This document shows, in pieces, positions 34,716 to 45,570 of a stretch of DNA of 64,000 bases. Made by a program: the position numbers and the translations under genes. The notes under the pieces are model-generated. The model was not told the DNA's origin. It worked only from the letters and a program-made list of their open reading frames with translations, and ran no database searches. The DNA is taken from the NCBI GenBank assembly GCA_020064725.1, contig JAGTWJ010000002.1, positions 4,712,001-4,776,000 on the forward strand, written 5' to 3'. The first letter of the stretch is position 1, and each line of letters begins with the position of its first letter. The DNA comes from Drechslerella dactyloides. Lineage: Eukaryota > Ascomycota > Orbiliomycetes > Orbiliales > Orbiliaceae.

Positions 34716-35633
34716 CTACTCCTCAGTGATCTCGGAAACAGGCCACAGCTCGAACATGAACGAATTCTGCCGGCCGATGGGCACTAGTCTCCGCCCCCAC
34801 TGATCCTCATATCGCACCTCGCCATTCTTCCACATCGCCCGCGCCATCACTGAGGATTCGTGGTACTTGATGTCCACAGGTCCCAGCGGGAAACTGGGCA
34901 GTGGCGACGCTTCTCGCACGTGCGGCATCGGCCGCCTGGCGCTGCGTGGAGGTATCCTCCAAGATGGCGGGCCGGATCGCGAGCGGCGTGCTCGCTCGCG
35001 CTCCTCCTGTTCGCTGAGGGTGCGGGCTCGGCCGCGGGATTCTTGATTCTGTTGCGAGATAGTCCCCGCGTGTCCCTTGCCGGAGAGCTCGGACAGGTCC
35101 GGTAGGGATTTACTCAGACGCGGCTTGACGGGTCTATTGCGGGTGTCGTCTGATACGGCAGCAGGTGTGGAGATGCTTGTATCTTCTTGGAGGTAGTTGA
35201 GCTTGGTGGCGAGACGGTGGAGCTGCTTGCGTGAGCTCTCGGCGACCTTCTCGATGTGTGACGGGGAGGATGCTCGCGAGGCTGTGATGGCGGGTGGTGT
35301 ATGCGATGGGGACTCGAAGCCTCGCGATCCTATACCCGCATCGTCCAGGTCCCATTCCGGCGGGTCTTCGAGCAGCGCCATCTGGTAGTTGAACGCCATT
35401 TCTTCTTCCTCGGCGACGGAGGACAGCTTTTTGGGTGACTTTGCGGCCGAGGAGCTTGAATGCCGCCTCAGATATGGGGATCTGATAAAGTCGGACATCT
35501 TGCGCGGCCGCTGTGCCGTGAGCACCGGTGTTCTTGGTATCTGCCTCTCATCGCGCTGGATGTCGAGCACGACTTTGTCTTTCCTGCTCTTGAGCGGGCG
35601 TTGGATCTCTGGGAAGAGGTGCTTGATGCGCAT
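34716..35633 (-). CDS. Uncharacterised basic protein, conserved-looking C terminus
   Basis: 305 aa from the ATG at 35633, the first ATG in a frame that opens further upstream at a TTG. An alternative start is the later MSDFIRSP. The central part is Ser/Pro/Arg-rich and disordered, with an acidic patch (EEEEMAFNYQMALLEDPPEW) at about residues 76-95. The last 60 residues look folded, with aromatic and charged residues in alternation (YHESSVMARAMWKNGEVRYE, then DQWGRRLVPIGRQNSFMFEL). No known domain is recognised. The 3' half is on the strand opposite to several open frames that are shadows. Confidence 0.75.
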   Translation of the reverse strand: MRIKHLFPEIQRPLKSRKDKVVLDIQRDERQIPRTPVLTAQRPRKMSDFIRSPYLRRHSSSSAAKSPKKLSSVAEEEEMAFNYQMALLEDPPEWDLDDAGIGSRGFESPSHTPPAITASRASSPSHIEKVAESSRKQLHRLATKLNYLQEDTSISTPAAVSDDTRNRPVKPRLSKSLPDLSELSGKGHAGTISQQNQESRGRARTLSEQEERERARRSRSGPPSWRIPPRSARRPMPHVREASPLPSFPLGPVDIKYHESSVMARAMWKNGEVRYEDQWGRRLVPIGRQNSFMFELWPVSEITEE

Positions 35634-37283
35634 CGGGACGGAAAGGAAGGGGAAGGTGTAAATACGGTAAGAAATATAACAAGAAATATAACAAGAAAAG
35701 ATAAGGTAGAAACGATAGTTTAGAGTTAAACTAGAAGGACGCAAGTGAATATAAACGAATGAGCTGGCAGGGATGCATTCCGCCAGGTGAGGAGCGGAGT
35801 CGACAGGTTACGGTGGCGGGATCTCGAGGATTTATAAGGATAATGCAATAAGCCGTTTAGTGCGGACAAATCACTGGAATGATACGGCAGGCACGGGGGT
35901 GGTTGAGGAGTGAGTAATAGTAAAGTACTGTGCAAAAGAAAATACGTGCGTCAGTAACATATCCCGGCGCGATATCAAGACTGCTATTTTGTTCCGCGAA
36001 TATCGAGAGCTATCCAAGAACGATGCGATCGTCCTTCGATAAGGGTTTCAATACGTACACGATGCTCAGAAAAGAAAAAAAACAGGAAAGCCGTGCCACC
36101 GGGGAACAGAAATGCGACCTTGTCGAGGAGTCAAATCCGAGTGTATGATATTGTCAAAAAGAATCCGCGTCGGAGAGAACCGTCCGTCTGTCCAACGAAA
36201 GCTGAACGTTCTCCTGCAGGTTGTCCCGGACCTCAAGAGAGAGAGAGAGATCATGCAAGTCCCCGAAGCAGGTTCGCTTGCAGCCTTATATACAGGATGC
36301 ACGTCCGATTCCCTCGCATGCATCTGCACCCCCGCTTCACCAGCTGAGAAATCCGACGGTCACGCCGCACGGCATGCAGGCATGTCGGGCGGATGTTGAG
36401 AGGGGTCTAGCAGAGCTCAACAAGCCACCGGACGCACGACGGCTGCCTCTCCTGATCGCGTAAGGCCGGGCCCTAAGGAGGTAAGATCGCAGTGCTAAAT
36501 CCTCGTCGTTCACCAGGGGCGTGCCGGTGCTCTCCTTTGTTCCCTTCGTTCGCGAAATGGATCGGACGATCTTCTGCTTATCGTTCTCATCGCGATTGCG
36601 CCCCCTGTTTGACGTCCAAAACCGCTGACGGCCTCACATTAGGCCCCAACGTCATATAGTAGTGCTTATTCCCGCGATGAAGCTTGTCGAGGCCCCGCGA
36701 TGGTACCCCATCTGATGGCGGGATGCGTTTCCCTGGTGTTTGTCTTGGTCAGCAGGCACACCCTTGCAAGGGTAGGGCACCACCACGAGAATTATCGAGC
36801 GCCATATGACAGGGTCACCGCCCCGAAATAGGACGGAACAACCGGCTAGCTGGGTGAGAATTGGACCATCATCGAGATCTGCTCAGGAAGAATGGCTGGA
36901 AATTTGCGCCTCTCAGACATCCGCGGCCGAGTATTTCGTGCATCTTGACTCGCATTCGGTTTTCAATTCCGTCTCTGCAGCTGCAAAGTGCGGGGTGGGC
37001 CACACCACTTTTAAATTGTCAAACCCCGCAGCTGGCCGTCCGAACTAAAAGCAGCACCGGCTGAGATCGCGTCCGCACGGCTGTCGTGATGCCAATAGCC
37101 TCTGGGCAGCAGCATGACCATTTCTGCCGTTTCGCATTCCGTAATGCTGTCCGCGCGAACTGCAGCCTGGACACATGCTGCGTTGTGGCGTCGTTGGCGT
37201 CGTTGCATCTACGGAATCGGTTGGGCTGGTGTAGCTGGCCCGACGTGATTCGTCTGTCGTCTGCGAAAATGCATATGCATGCG
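35634..37283. other. Intergenic, no gene seen
   Basis: The first 150 bp upstream of 35633 contain two near-identical copies of aagaaatataac, probably part of the leader or promoter of that gene. The rest has only short frames. The right edge is the 3' flank of the PPR-like gene. No RNA gene is seen. Confidence 0.6.
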
Positions 37284-40052
37284 TCAGGAATTGGGCTGAA
37301 CCTCCCTCGTCGAAAACACGATCGCCGTCCGCTCCGGAAACACAGGTGCTGACCGCGGGGGCGAAATGACCCGTCGAGGACGACGAAGATATTGCGATGG
37401 AAACTTGAGCATCCGGCTGAGGCCTTCCTTGGTGTCCCAGCTGCCCGTCGGAAAGAGCTGCTCACCCCACGCCTCCTCAGCAATCCGCGCCATCGCCTGC
37501 AGGTCGATCGGGTCGTGTTTACTAATGCCCTTATCGCTATCGCGGTGGTCCCAATAAAACTTGCTGCCGTCGAGAGCTCTCAACCTCACTCGGACAGCGC
37601 GCGCTACGCTCCTCCCGTCCACCCAGACACCTTTGTCCTGCAGCTTCTTCACCAGCCGGATGCCCCACGCGCACCGGGACAGCCGTGCCTTCACCGCTAC
37701 GCGGCTCTTTCTGCGTACAAGGTGGAGGACCCACTGTCGCTGCATGGATATAAATCCCCACTCGACTAGGGATCGGACCGTCGTCGCCGGGAAGAGTAAT
37801 CGCAGTGGGTTCTGCGGGCTTCTGTTTGACTCACTGGCTGGCGGCTCCGTCCAGGGAATCCGATCAGCTTCGTTGTCATATCCCAGCGAGAGGACGCGCT
37901 TCACGTCCGTGAACTTTATTGGCGTGTACGCTTTGCGGAATGCGGGCTGCCGCGGGTCGTACCAGTCGACGAGCCACAGACACAAGTCTTCGAGATCCTT
38001 CAGTTTCCTGAACATTCCATAGCGCTTGAGGATTTCCCTCCACAGTGTCGGCTGCACTGTCTCACCGTTCATCATGAGGGCACGCAGGTAATTTGTCGCC
38101 ATGTATAGATCCTTAGTTTTCCGTGCCCCAGGGCCGACGGTCAACGGATGGTGTCCCAGGCGGCGTGGGAGCAGCAGAATACGAAGGAGCTCTCGCTGTG
38201 CAGTCGGCCAGATGGGGATCGATAACGCTCGCATTTCCTCCATGAGCTCCAATGCAAGCTTGAGCTGCTTAGTAATGAACAGCCTGGTGAGGAACAAGTT
38301 CCATGTGACTGGATTTTGCCGTCGCAACTTCTGATAAACAAGGTTGAAGAACTTCCAGCGGTAGGTGCTGAGATATCCCTGCAGGAGCGCATTCCCTCTG
38401 GACACCGGGAGATTTTCGATGGGCAGTGACTCTTCCAGCGCTTCCTCCGGAGACCAACGCGCCTTCATTTCGAAATACTTGTCGTAGACCTCATTGTCGA
38501 GCGGGATTTTGTGTCTATTGAGCAAGGAAATCCCGCGAACGAATGCCGCGATGTTCTTGCTCCGCTTGACGAATGCCCGTGCGGTCGAATTGCCCACTTC
38601 CTGGATCTCGAGCTTGGCCATATATCCGGTCACGTCTGCCTCTGTGAAACCTTGATATGTGAGGAGGAATGTCCAAAACCGATCACCCAAGCACTCGGTC
38701 GACAGAGCCTTTGCGTCATACAAGGTGCAGAACAGATCCATGATGATCCGAGTCCTGTAGCGTGCCTTGATCAGCGATATGGCAGTGCTCTCTGTCACTC
38801 TTATCCGCTTTTCGTGGAAGTCACGCAATAGCTCTTCTATGTCTCTCAACGGCTTGTGAAATGCATAGTATTCGAAGAGCCGATCAGCCGCAGAAGAGTC
38901 CCTTGGGTAGTCCCCCTTCCTGAACAGCATTCGGTGCCAATCGATCGCCGTCTCAAACATCTCGTGCCCACAGATGACCGGGATGATGGCGTTGTAGTAC
39001 AGCGGCGAAACCTTCCTTGTGGAGAAGATCCTGAACAGCGACGGCAAATTCGCTGGATTGGCAGCTCGTTCTTTGAAGAATTTTTTCATATCCGGCGGGT
39101 TCACGTCGATGAGTCTGTGGTGCCACCAGAGGGCTCGGAACGGTTTCTTGCGAAGCAGGCCCCCGACTACCTCGTCGTACATTGGTTTCCACCTTCGCTT
39201 TCCATAGTCGTGGTAGATGTGAAGATGGTACCTGTAAACTTTGTTCAGAAAGTCGTCGTCTTCGAGCCCGACTCTGACGAAGATCTTCCATATCTCGTCC
39301 GCGACGGGACCGCTGATGGGAAGCTGGATCCGCCGCATGGTCACCCCGAACCAGACATCTTTGACGCCCTTCTCTCCGTGGATTCTGGCGCGGAACTTGA
39401 GCAACTGAAGCCAATATTCATAGTGCGTCCGCACTTCCGGCTGGTCCACCAGCAGTTTTCCGAGAGTGAACTGCCGCTCGACGCGAGCTTCTCTCATGAA
39501 TCTATGGAAGGCCTTGGACTCCTTGCCGAAGAGACGGTCGATAACTTGGGTGCTCGTGATCGGGTGCTTCGTGAGGTAGTTCCTCGGAAGCGGCTCTTCG
39601 GGCTCGACAGGAAGCTGCGGTTCAGGCTTGGGCGCAGGCAGGCCCTCCTGCTTCGCTCGCAGACGAGGGGTCATCAATGAAACGTGATTCCACCATTGAC
39701 CCTTTGGAATCCTCGGCCGCACATCCTCATCGCCTTCGCCTTGTCTGCTCCCAGGGTCCAAGCGACCGATCACCTCGGCGGCCTCTTTATCCTCCTTGGC
39801 CTGTTTCAGCAACCCCGCCTCATCGAACCAGTATGCCCCGCCTTTGTCATCGTGGACCTGCTTTCCCAATTGCCATTTGCCGAATGTCGCAAGACGGTGC
39901 GGGGTGAGCAAGCTGGCGTCTCGACCGCGTATCAAGGCATTGCATCTGCCCGTCCATATGTGGCGCGTGGTCTGCGATAGCTGATATCGATATCCAGTGG
40001 GGCCACAGCAACTCCAAGAAGACTTCACCAGTCTTCCCACGGACCGTCCCAT
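37284..40052 (-). CDS. Mitochondrial PPR-like protein
   Basis: 922 aa from the ATG at 40052; the frame opens 19 codons earlier at a TTG. The N terminus is Arg/Ser-rich and lacks acidic residues for about 40 positions (MGRSVGRLVKSSWSCC onward), a typical mitochondrial presequence. From about residue 180 the protein is a long series of amphipathic helices with PPR-like spacing. Recognisable units include motifs such as SPLYYNAIIPVICGHEMFET and NPVTWNLFLTRLFITKQLKL, where a helix pair follows the pattern of a pentatricopeptide repeat. Fungal PPR proteins of this size usually act in mitochondrial RNA stability or translation. The exact orthologue is not identified. The gene is divergently paired with mL60 across 294 bp, which supports a mitochondrial expression role. 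Confidence 0.82.
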   Translation of the reverse strand: MGRSVGRLVKSSWSCCGPTGYRYQLSQTTRHIWTGRCNALIRGRDASLLTPHRLATFGKWQLGKQVHDDKGGAYWFDEAGLLKQAKEDKEAAEVIGRLDPGSRQGEGDEDVRPRIPKGQWWNHVSLMTPRLRAKQEGLPAPKPEPQLPVEPEEPLPRNYLTKHPITSTQVIDRLFGKESKAFHRFMREARVERQFTLGKLLVDQPEVRTHYEYWLQLLKFRARIHGEKGVKDVWFGVTMRRIQLPISGPVADEIWKIFVRVGLEDDDFLNKVYRYHLHIYHDYGKRRWKPMYDEVVGGLLRKKPFRALWWHHRLIDVNPPDMKKFFKERAANPANLPSLFRIFSTRKVSPLYYNAIIPVICGHEMFETAIDWHRMLFRKGDYPRDSSAADRLFEYYAFHKPLRDIEELLRDFHEKRIRVTESTAISLIKARYRTRIIMDLFCTLYDAKALSTECLGDRFWTFLLTYQGFTEADVTGYMAKLEIQEVGNSTARAFVKRSKNIAAFVRGISLLNRHKIPLDNEVYDKYFEMKARWSPEEALEESLPIENLPVSRGNALLQGYLSTYRWKFFNLVYQKLRRQNPVTWNLFLTRLFITKQLKLALELMEEMRALSIPIWPTAQRELLRILLLPRRLGHHPLTVGPGARKTKDLYMATNYLRALMMNGETVQPTLWREILKRYGMFRKLKDLEDLCLWLVDWYDPRQPAFRKAYTPIKFTDVKRVLSLGYDNEADRIPWTEPPASESNRSPQNPLRLLFPATTVRSLVEWGFISMQRQWVLHLVRRKSRVAVKARLSRCAWGIRLVKKLQDKGVWVDGRSVARAVRVRLRALDGSKFYWDHRDSDKGISKHDPIDLQAMARIAEEAWGEQLFPTGSWDTKEGLSRMLKFPSQYLRRPRRVISPPRSAPVFPERTAIVFSTREVQPNS

Positions 40053-40346
40053 AAACTTCGGCAGAGGTCGGATACTTCTGCCATTGACATCACAGCCTTC
40101 CCATCTCAATCGATTGGTGGGGAGAAACGTCGACGTGTCGCGTGCGCGGCGGGTGGGTAGTGCTTTTCTTTTCTTTTGAGATATCGAAAATTAGAGTGTC
40201 GACTATCGAGTTTGTTGCGAAGGTTGAATTTTTATGTGCAGGGAAAAATTAGCCGCGAACCCTTCAACACCACGCCCGCATCGAGAACGGCCCCCATGCC
40301 CTGCTAATCTCCCGACACCGTCAACCATCATCCACCCGCCGTCCAG
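40053..40346. promoter_or_regulatory. Bidirectional promoter with CCAAT box
   Basis: 294 bp separate the start codons of the PPR-like gene (minus) and mL60 (plus). ATTGGT at 40113-40118 is a CCAAT box (bound by the Hap/HapB-C-E complex in fungi), 61 nt from the PPR ATG and 229 nt from the mL60 ATG. A pyrimidine run (cttttcttttctttt) lies at about 40160. Shared control is inferred from spacing. Confidence 0.55.
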
Positions 40347-40854
40347 ATGTTCGGAGCGTTCCGACCCACGAGCGCCCTGTTCGGCGGTCTGCTATGGTGC
40401 GTACCTCTCTCCACCTATATACAGGCGGGCAGCCCACTCAATTGGAACATCAGGCCTCCCCGCTAACCCACCCACCATACGTTGAACCGGACAGGAAACG
40501 GCCATGGCGTATCTCTAAACCCCAGAAATACCGCCAGCGGCAGCGCCTCCAGCGCATCGACCGCATCGTTGACACCATTGAAAGCGCCCTCGCAAAGCGT
40601 GGAATGACCTCCCAAGCCGTCGAGATCTGGAAAGCCGAGATGCCAACAGAGACCGAGATGCCGCCGCGGGACAAGTACACCATCTTTGACAAGAAGCACA
40701 AGGGATACCGCAAGGGCATTCACAGTACGTTCGCTTGAAGCAAACCGCCCATATCACCCGTGTTGAGTAGAGCGCTAATCGATACTTTACTTTGGTTTTA
40801 GAGCTGCCGAAATGGACGAGGGTATCGCAACGGATCAACCCTATCGGTTTCTAG
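40347..40854 (+). CDS. MRPL31: Mitochondrial large-subunit ribosomal protein mL60 (MRPL31)
   Basis: Structural protein of the mitochondrial 54S large ribosomal subunit, specific to fungi. Exons 40347-40396, 40495-40724 and 40802-40854 give 110 aa. Introns of 98 and 77 bp have GT-AG ends and the joins keep frame (CTATG/GAAACGG and CACA/AGCTGCCG). Family signatures are the start MFGAFRPTSALFGGLLWKRP, the basic helix around QKYRQRQRLQRID, and the C-terminal DKYTIFDKKHKGYRKGIHKL followed by PKWTRVS. This matches yeast Mrpl31 in order and is slightly shorter (yeast is about 131 aa). The short first exon (50 bp) is easy to miss in automatic calls. It shares its promoter with the PPR-like gene. Confidence 0.95.
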
Positions 40855-43554
40855 TACCCATATCCCAAGGACGCACGGTCCAGAAGAGTCGACTCTTGGA
40901 GCGCCTCAATATCTGTATACCACGTCGCAGGGTTACATTCAATCGACCAGCCGGTGGAATGAGTCCACGGATAATCGTCGACAAATCATCAGGATATCCG
41001 CCGCACGAAGCAGCGTTGTATATACATTCGCAGACAGACACACATACACTGTACATATCACAAAGAATGATGAAATATATCTTCCAGGGTTCTACATCCA
41101 CACCAGCAAGCAGCAGGCATTTAACAGACCTTAACACATCTTCATCTAAAAGCCAAGCTCACCGAGATCAAGATGCCGCATGAGGGTCAACTCTCTTCAT
41201 TGCTAATTCGAGAAAAGCGAAGATACTAAAGTAGTATAGCTATATTGTTTACACAGAACGGAAAGCTACAAAGGAAAGCCCTCGTCACACGGACAAGGCG
41301 TCCACTAAATCCGGGACATTGAACTTGTGTGTTCGAAATAAGTATATCGGTGGACAAGCAAGGGCACATTCGAAGGGGAGAGACAAAGTAGCAAGTAGGT
41401 ATATAACAAATGGGCAGACAACGGTTGTAAGAAGGCGGAGGGGGGGTTAGCGGTACCGGCTAGTCAAGATATGTTGCATCAATCGCGTGGAGTTCTGGAA
41501 ACGAGGCCAGACCGACACACCCATGCAAACAAGCTAGCTAGCTCAAGCGACTGGTGCGGTGGGGAAATATATAAGTACGTAAGTAAATATATATACTAGT
41601 CGAACAGTGGACACGAGACTCTAAGCAGATGATCAATGAATCAATGGTACTTGAAAACTCGAAAAGTAAAAATTCGATCGATCGTACAACCACGAGAATT
41701 AGAATATTCGAAGGCAGACTTGTCTTTTTTGAAAACACAGAATAACATTATCACGGAAAAACGGAATTAGAAACAAGAAGAACATCGTAAATCGTGAGGA
41801 TGGGTGAGGGTTCGTGTCATAAGTGAGTGCATGTTGTCGAATTCCTCGTAGAAGCATGCCAGCTATCCGTTCATGCAGGTTGGTCGAGCTGAGTTGGCCT
41901 GATCCCCAGACCAAGCTAAGTAGCGACGTGGAACCGATCGTCCGTGTAGGGGCGAGACGAGCGCGAGTCGACATGGGCATGAGGTAGGTATGCGTGCATC
42001 AAGAATGCAATCGATCTTGCAATGCACTAGCGGTAGTGAAACTTCAATCAAGATGCAGGGCTATTTTCAAAAACGAGACATAGAGGAGAAACCGTGATGC
42101 GAAGGAGAGATCGGATCGAGAGGAATGTACGGAGTGCGGGGGAGGCGACTGGGCGAGGAGAGAAATTCAGACTAAGGTCGGAGATAATATTCGAAAACAT
42201 ACGCATTTGAAGGGTCATGTCATCATATAGGGCGAGATTGATCAATCAAGCGAAATTCGAAATCAAGCTTTTGCAAGTACTGGAGCAGCAGAATTTTAGC
42301 ACAGACGGCGGGAGGGGAATTCGTAAGTTTTCATGGGAACGATCAGGGCATGCAGCTAGCATCGCAGGGAGGGGTGCCGCCATCGAATCGAAACATAAGT
42401 ATAATCACGCACGCACGCAGCAAGGTCACCAAGCAAGCGAACTGAATCACATCGTCATAAAAAACGACGCATCAAGGGAAAGTTGTAGAAACTAGACGGT
42501 GGTAGAAAGCGAGCACGAGGCGCGGTATAGAATGAAGCATACACACAAGAAAGATATCCAGAATACCATCCCCGAAGGAAAGTGAGGCGTGAGGTTTTTT
42601 TGGAAGGAAGAGGGAATGTTCAAGGGAAGAGGGAATGAATATACCTCAGGACTCGACCAGCCGTGCGTGATATAATGATACCCGCACAGGCTTGTTTTCG
42701 AATCCATCCCCATCGTGTGTGGTGAGTGACTGTAGGCGATTCTCCTTCGCCGGTCCTCGTTAACTCAGATCGATTTTCGATTATGAAAGAAAAACCCGAA
42801 GCTACTCAAGTAGATCTGTAGAGCAAGATGTAAGACGAACGGAAGCAGATACTAGATTTGCAAAGGAGAGAAAAATATCAAGAAGCCAATGATTTTGTGC
42901 TTCGGAAAGATAGGTCGCAAGGGACTCTGAACGATCAATTTATCAACATGCAGAACAGAGATAGTATGAATAGAATAAATGGCAACAGATCAACCACTCC
43001 ATGGGTTTGCAGAATATCAACTAGAATGTGCACAAGAAGAGAAGCTATAGGAAAAGTAGAGAAGTAGAATGTACAAAGGGAATTATTCTTGGAGAAACGT
43101 AAATCCCAATATCTCTCACTCGTGAGACGAAAGCGAAAGACCTCCTCGCTTCGCTTTCAAACTCCAGCACCCCTAAATAAATATAAAAAAAACACCAATT
43201 ACCCTGTAAACCACACGTCCTTCAAAAACATTAACTAATCAGAGGAAGGGTATATATCAGAAAAAGAAATGAAATATAGGCGAAGTAAGAAAAAGAGAAG
43301 AGGAAACAGAGCATAGCGGTAATGTTTTATGTGCAAGAACTCGAGGTCCGAGAATGAGAGATACCATCCATGGAAGGATAGGACTAGTGGGCTGGAATAG
43401 CCATAGTGGAGGACGCGGGCAAAGTCGGAGGCCCTGTTGTAAATGCGGATTTTAGACGATAATTTGAAGCAAAAATATGCATAGAAGAGTGGTGGTGTAG
43501 AGATGGTGGAAGCAGCAAGACGAGCATTAGACGAGAGAATTCAAGGAATGCAGA
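40855..43554. other. 2.7 kb convergent spacer, no gene seen
   Basis: A/T-rich spacer between mL60 and the minus-strand gene ending at 43555. It has many short A-runs and a CACG tetranucleotide stretch near 42410, but no coding frame over 125 codons and no recognisable RNA gene. Confidence 0.6.
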
Positions 43555-45570
43555 TTAGTAGCCATCCTCGATATAAGCAGGGTTGGGAGGTAACCGTCTG
43601 TCCAATCCTGAATTTCGGCTCTTGGTCATCTGCCGGAGCTCGTCCAGATCACCATGGAGATACGGGTCTCCAGAGTGTTGGTAGTCGCTCAAACGCCTGT
43701 GCATGCTTTTCCTCCGGTCCGAGTTCATACGTATGGACCGATGGAGGGGATCCCCGCCAGCATAATGTGGTTTGGGCGGTAGGCCATATCTGGATGAAAA
43801 TGGTTCGCTATGACCACCACTCAGTACAAGCGCGTCCTGCTCGAAGTCTTCGTGGTGGTAAGGAGCGAGTTCCATACCACTGTTATCGTAGGGGTAGCTA
43901 TCATAGCTTCCGTAGGTGCCATCGGCGGTGTAGTCGAAATCGGCAGGGTTATAGCCGTGCTTTACTATTGCGTTGCCGGTCGATTCCCGCTTCGCCAGCG
44001 CGAGTTCTGGTCGAGGCTCAACTTTGACGGAGTCGATCATCTCGGCGAGTCGGGCGTCGTGGGCCCTTCTCGATGCCGAGGAAGAAAGCCCAGAGGAGGC
44101 ATTGCTTCCACGTCGGTTCCTTTCGCGGTTTGCGATGGCTAACGGCTGAGGGGTCATGCTGGTCATACGACGAGCCCGCTCGATTCCCGCAACATAATTG
44201 TCCGCCGGAGGGACAGATGTAGCCCTTGTGATATCCAAAGGTGGCAGAGCGCCGGGTCCGGCACTAGCACGGCTCAGTCGACGATTGATAGGATGGGCTG
44301 GAGCGTGGAAGTCCTCGCCGGTCGCCGGAGCAGGATCGTAAGTCGCTTCATAATTATTATAACTTAACGGCGCATCGTAGCGAGCATCGTAGCTGTTGCT
44401 TGAAGAATGAATTCTCTTCGGTCCTGCTGGCGGCTTGGATGACCGGCGAGTTGGAGGTCCCATTGGATAATCGACATGATACGTGCTACTCCGGGGTCTG
44501 TTCCTCAGCCCAGTGGGTTGTACAGATGCTGACCGTGGTGGGAGATCGTAGCTGGCGTGGTTGCTGCTGGTGCCGGAGAGGGCGCCTGGCCCTGTGCCGT
44601 ACAAGTTGTAGTCGCTCACACCGCCTGGATAAGACATATAATCATCGACTGGGTCTCTGCCCCGTAAAGAAGTCGGGGTCGACGGAGGCATCCATGGGTC
44701 GTCAACACCGAGATAAGGAGGAGGAGAAATCATTTGATTGATGCTTGACGACGGCGTATATGTGCTCGGGGACGCGGAGTACTCGTAGGTGTTCAATGCC
44801 GCTAACGGGTTCGAGCTTGAAAGAAGGCTGGATGGTCGGCCGGTCGCACTACCGCTCGAGCCAGTTGTTGGAAATGTTTCAAAGAAACCATTGTTCTCTC
44901 TGCCCAACCGGCCTTTCCCAGGCGAACTGGAGAGAAGACCGGAGCCATAATCCAACGAGCTGTGATGGTAAGAGGGCAGGCTGGTCGACATGTCAATGTT
45001 CCAACTGGACTCCAGGCCCGAGTCCGGTGGAGGCATGGAAGGCGAAGGTTGCGCGCTCGAGGAGGCCTTGGCGCATTGAGCGCAGTCGCAGTCGTCCGCA
45101 TCAGTCGGTCGGATAGCTGGGGAGGCCGAGGCCCTGCTCGCTCGCTCGCTCTTGCTCTGGGATCTACTCAGCGGTCGGTCGATACGTTCGCTACGGTTGA
45201 GGCCGGGGATGAATGCATATTTGCCGGAGAGTCGGTGAGAGTTGGAGGCTCTCGACGAGGTACGGCCATCGGAATCGAGACCAAGCGGGCGGTTGACAGG
45301 CGTCCGTTCCGAGATGTTGGAGTCGGAAAGATCGCTCTGCGGAGTGTGTCGGGACGGGCTGTCATTCTCAGCGAATATCTCCTGTTCCTCGTGGCCATTT
45401 GGTGCAGAGTTGGACGAGTAGCCAGAGTCGACAGTGCCAGCGTCGGAGTAGTTTGTGACAGATGCAAGCCCGGACGCTCTCTTCTTGAACGCCTGGATCC
45501 GGGACTGGGGCACGACCTCTTGGACTTGGGAGTCGTAGTCCTCGACCGTAGCTACCTTAGCGCTCAACAT
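43555..45570 (-). CDS. Disordered Ser/Tyr/Pro-rich protein
   Basis: 671 aa from the ATG at 45570 to TAA at 43555-43557, single exon. It starts MLSAKVATVEDYDSQVQEVV and is then almost entirely low-complexity: Ser-rich blocks, many Tyr residues, SPGKGR, RRSS and RRLS-type basophilic kinase sites, and Pro-rich parts. A small CDCAQC cysteine motif sits at about residue 158-163. A slightly more ordered helix-like stretch (RRAHDARLAEMIDSVKVEPR) occurs at about 505-525. There is no transmembrane segment, signal peptide or catalytic motif. I do not recognise it. Its composition suggests a regulatory or condensate-forming protein (inference). The upstream region contains long purine/pyrimidine tracts. 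Confidence 0.8.
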   Translation of the reverse strand: MLSAKVATVEDYDSQVQEVVPQSRIQAFKKRASGLASVTNYSDAGTVDSGYSSNSAPNGHEEQEIFAENDSPSRHTPQSDLSDSNISERTPVNRPLGLDSDGRTSSRASNSHRLSGKYAFIPGLNRSERIDRPLSRSQSKSERASRASASPAIRPTDADDCDCAQCAKASSSAQPSPSMPPPDSGLESSWNIDMSTSLPSYHHSSLDYGSGLLSSSPGKGRLGRENNGFFETFPTTGSSGSATGRPSSLLSSSNPLAALNTYEYSASPSTYTPSSSINQMISPPPYLGVDDPWMPPSTPTSLRGRDPVDDYMSYPGGVSDYNLYGTGPGALSGTSSNHASYDLPPRSASVQPTGLRNRPRSSTYHVDYPMGPPTRRSSKPPAGPKRIHSSSNSYDARYDAPLSYNNYEATYDPAPATGEDFHAPAHPINRRLSRASAGPGALPPLDITRATSVPPADNYVAGIERARRMTSMTPQPLAIANRERNRRGSNASSGLSSSASRRAHDARLAEMIDSVKVEPRPELALAKRESTGNAIVKHGYNPADFDYTADGTYGSYDSYPYDNSGMELAPYHHEDFEQDALVLSGGHSEPFSSRYGLPPKPHYAGGDPLHRSIRMNSDRRKSMHRRLSDYQHSGDPYLHGDLDELRQMTKSRNSGLDRRLPPNPAYIEDGY

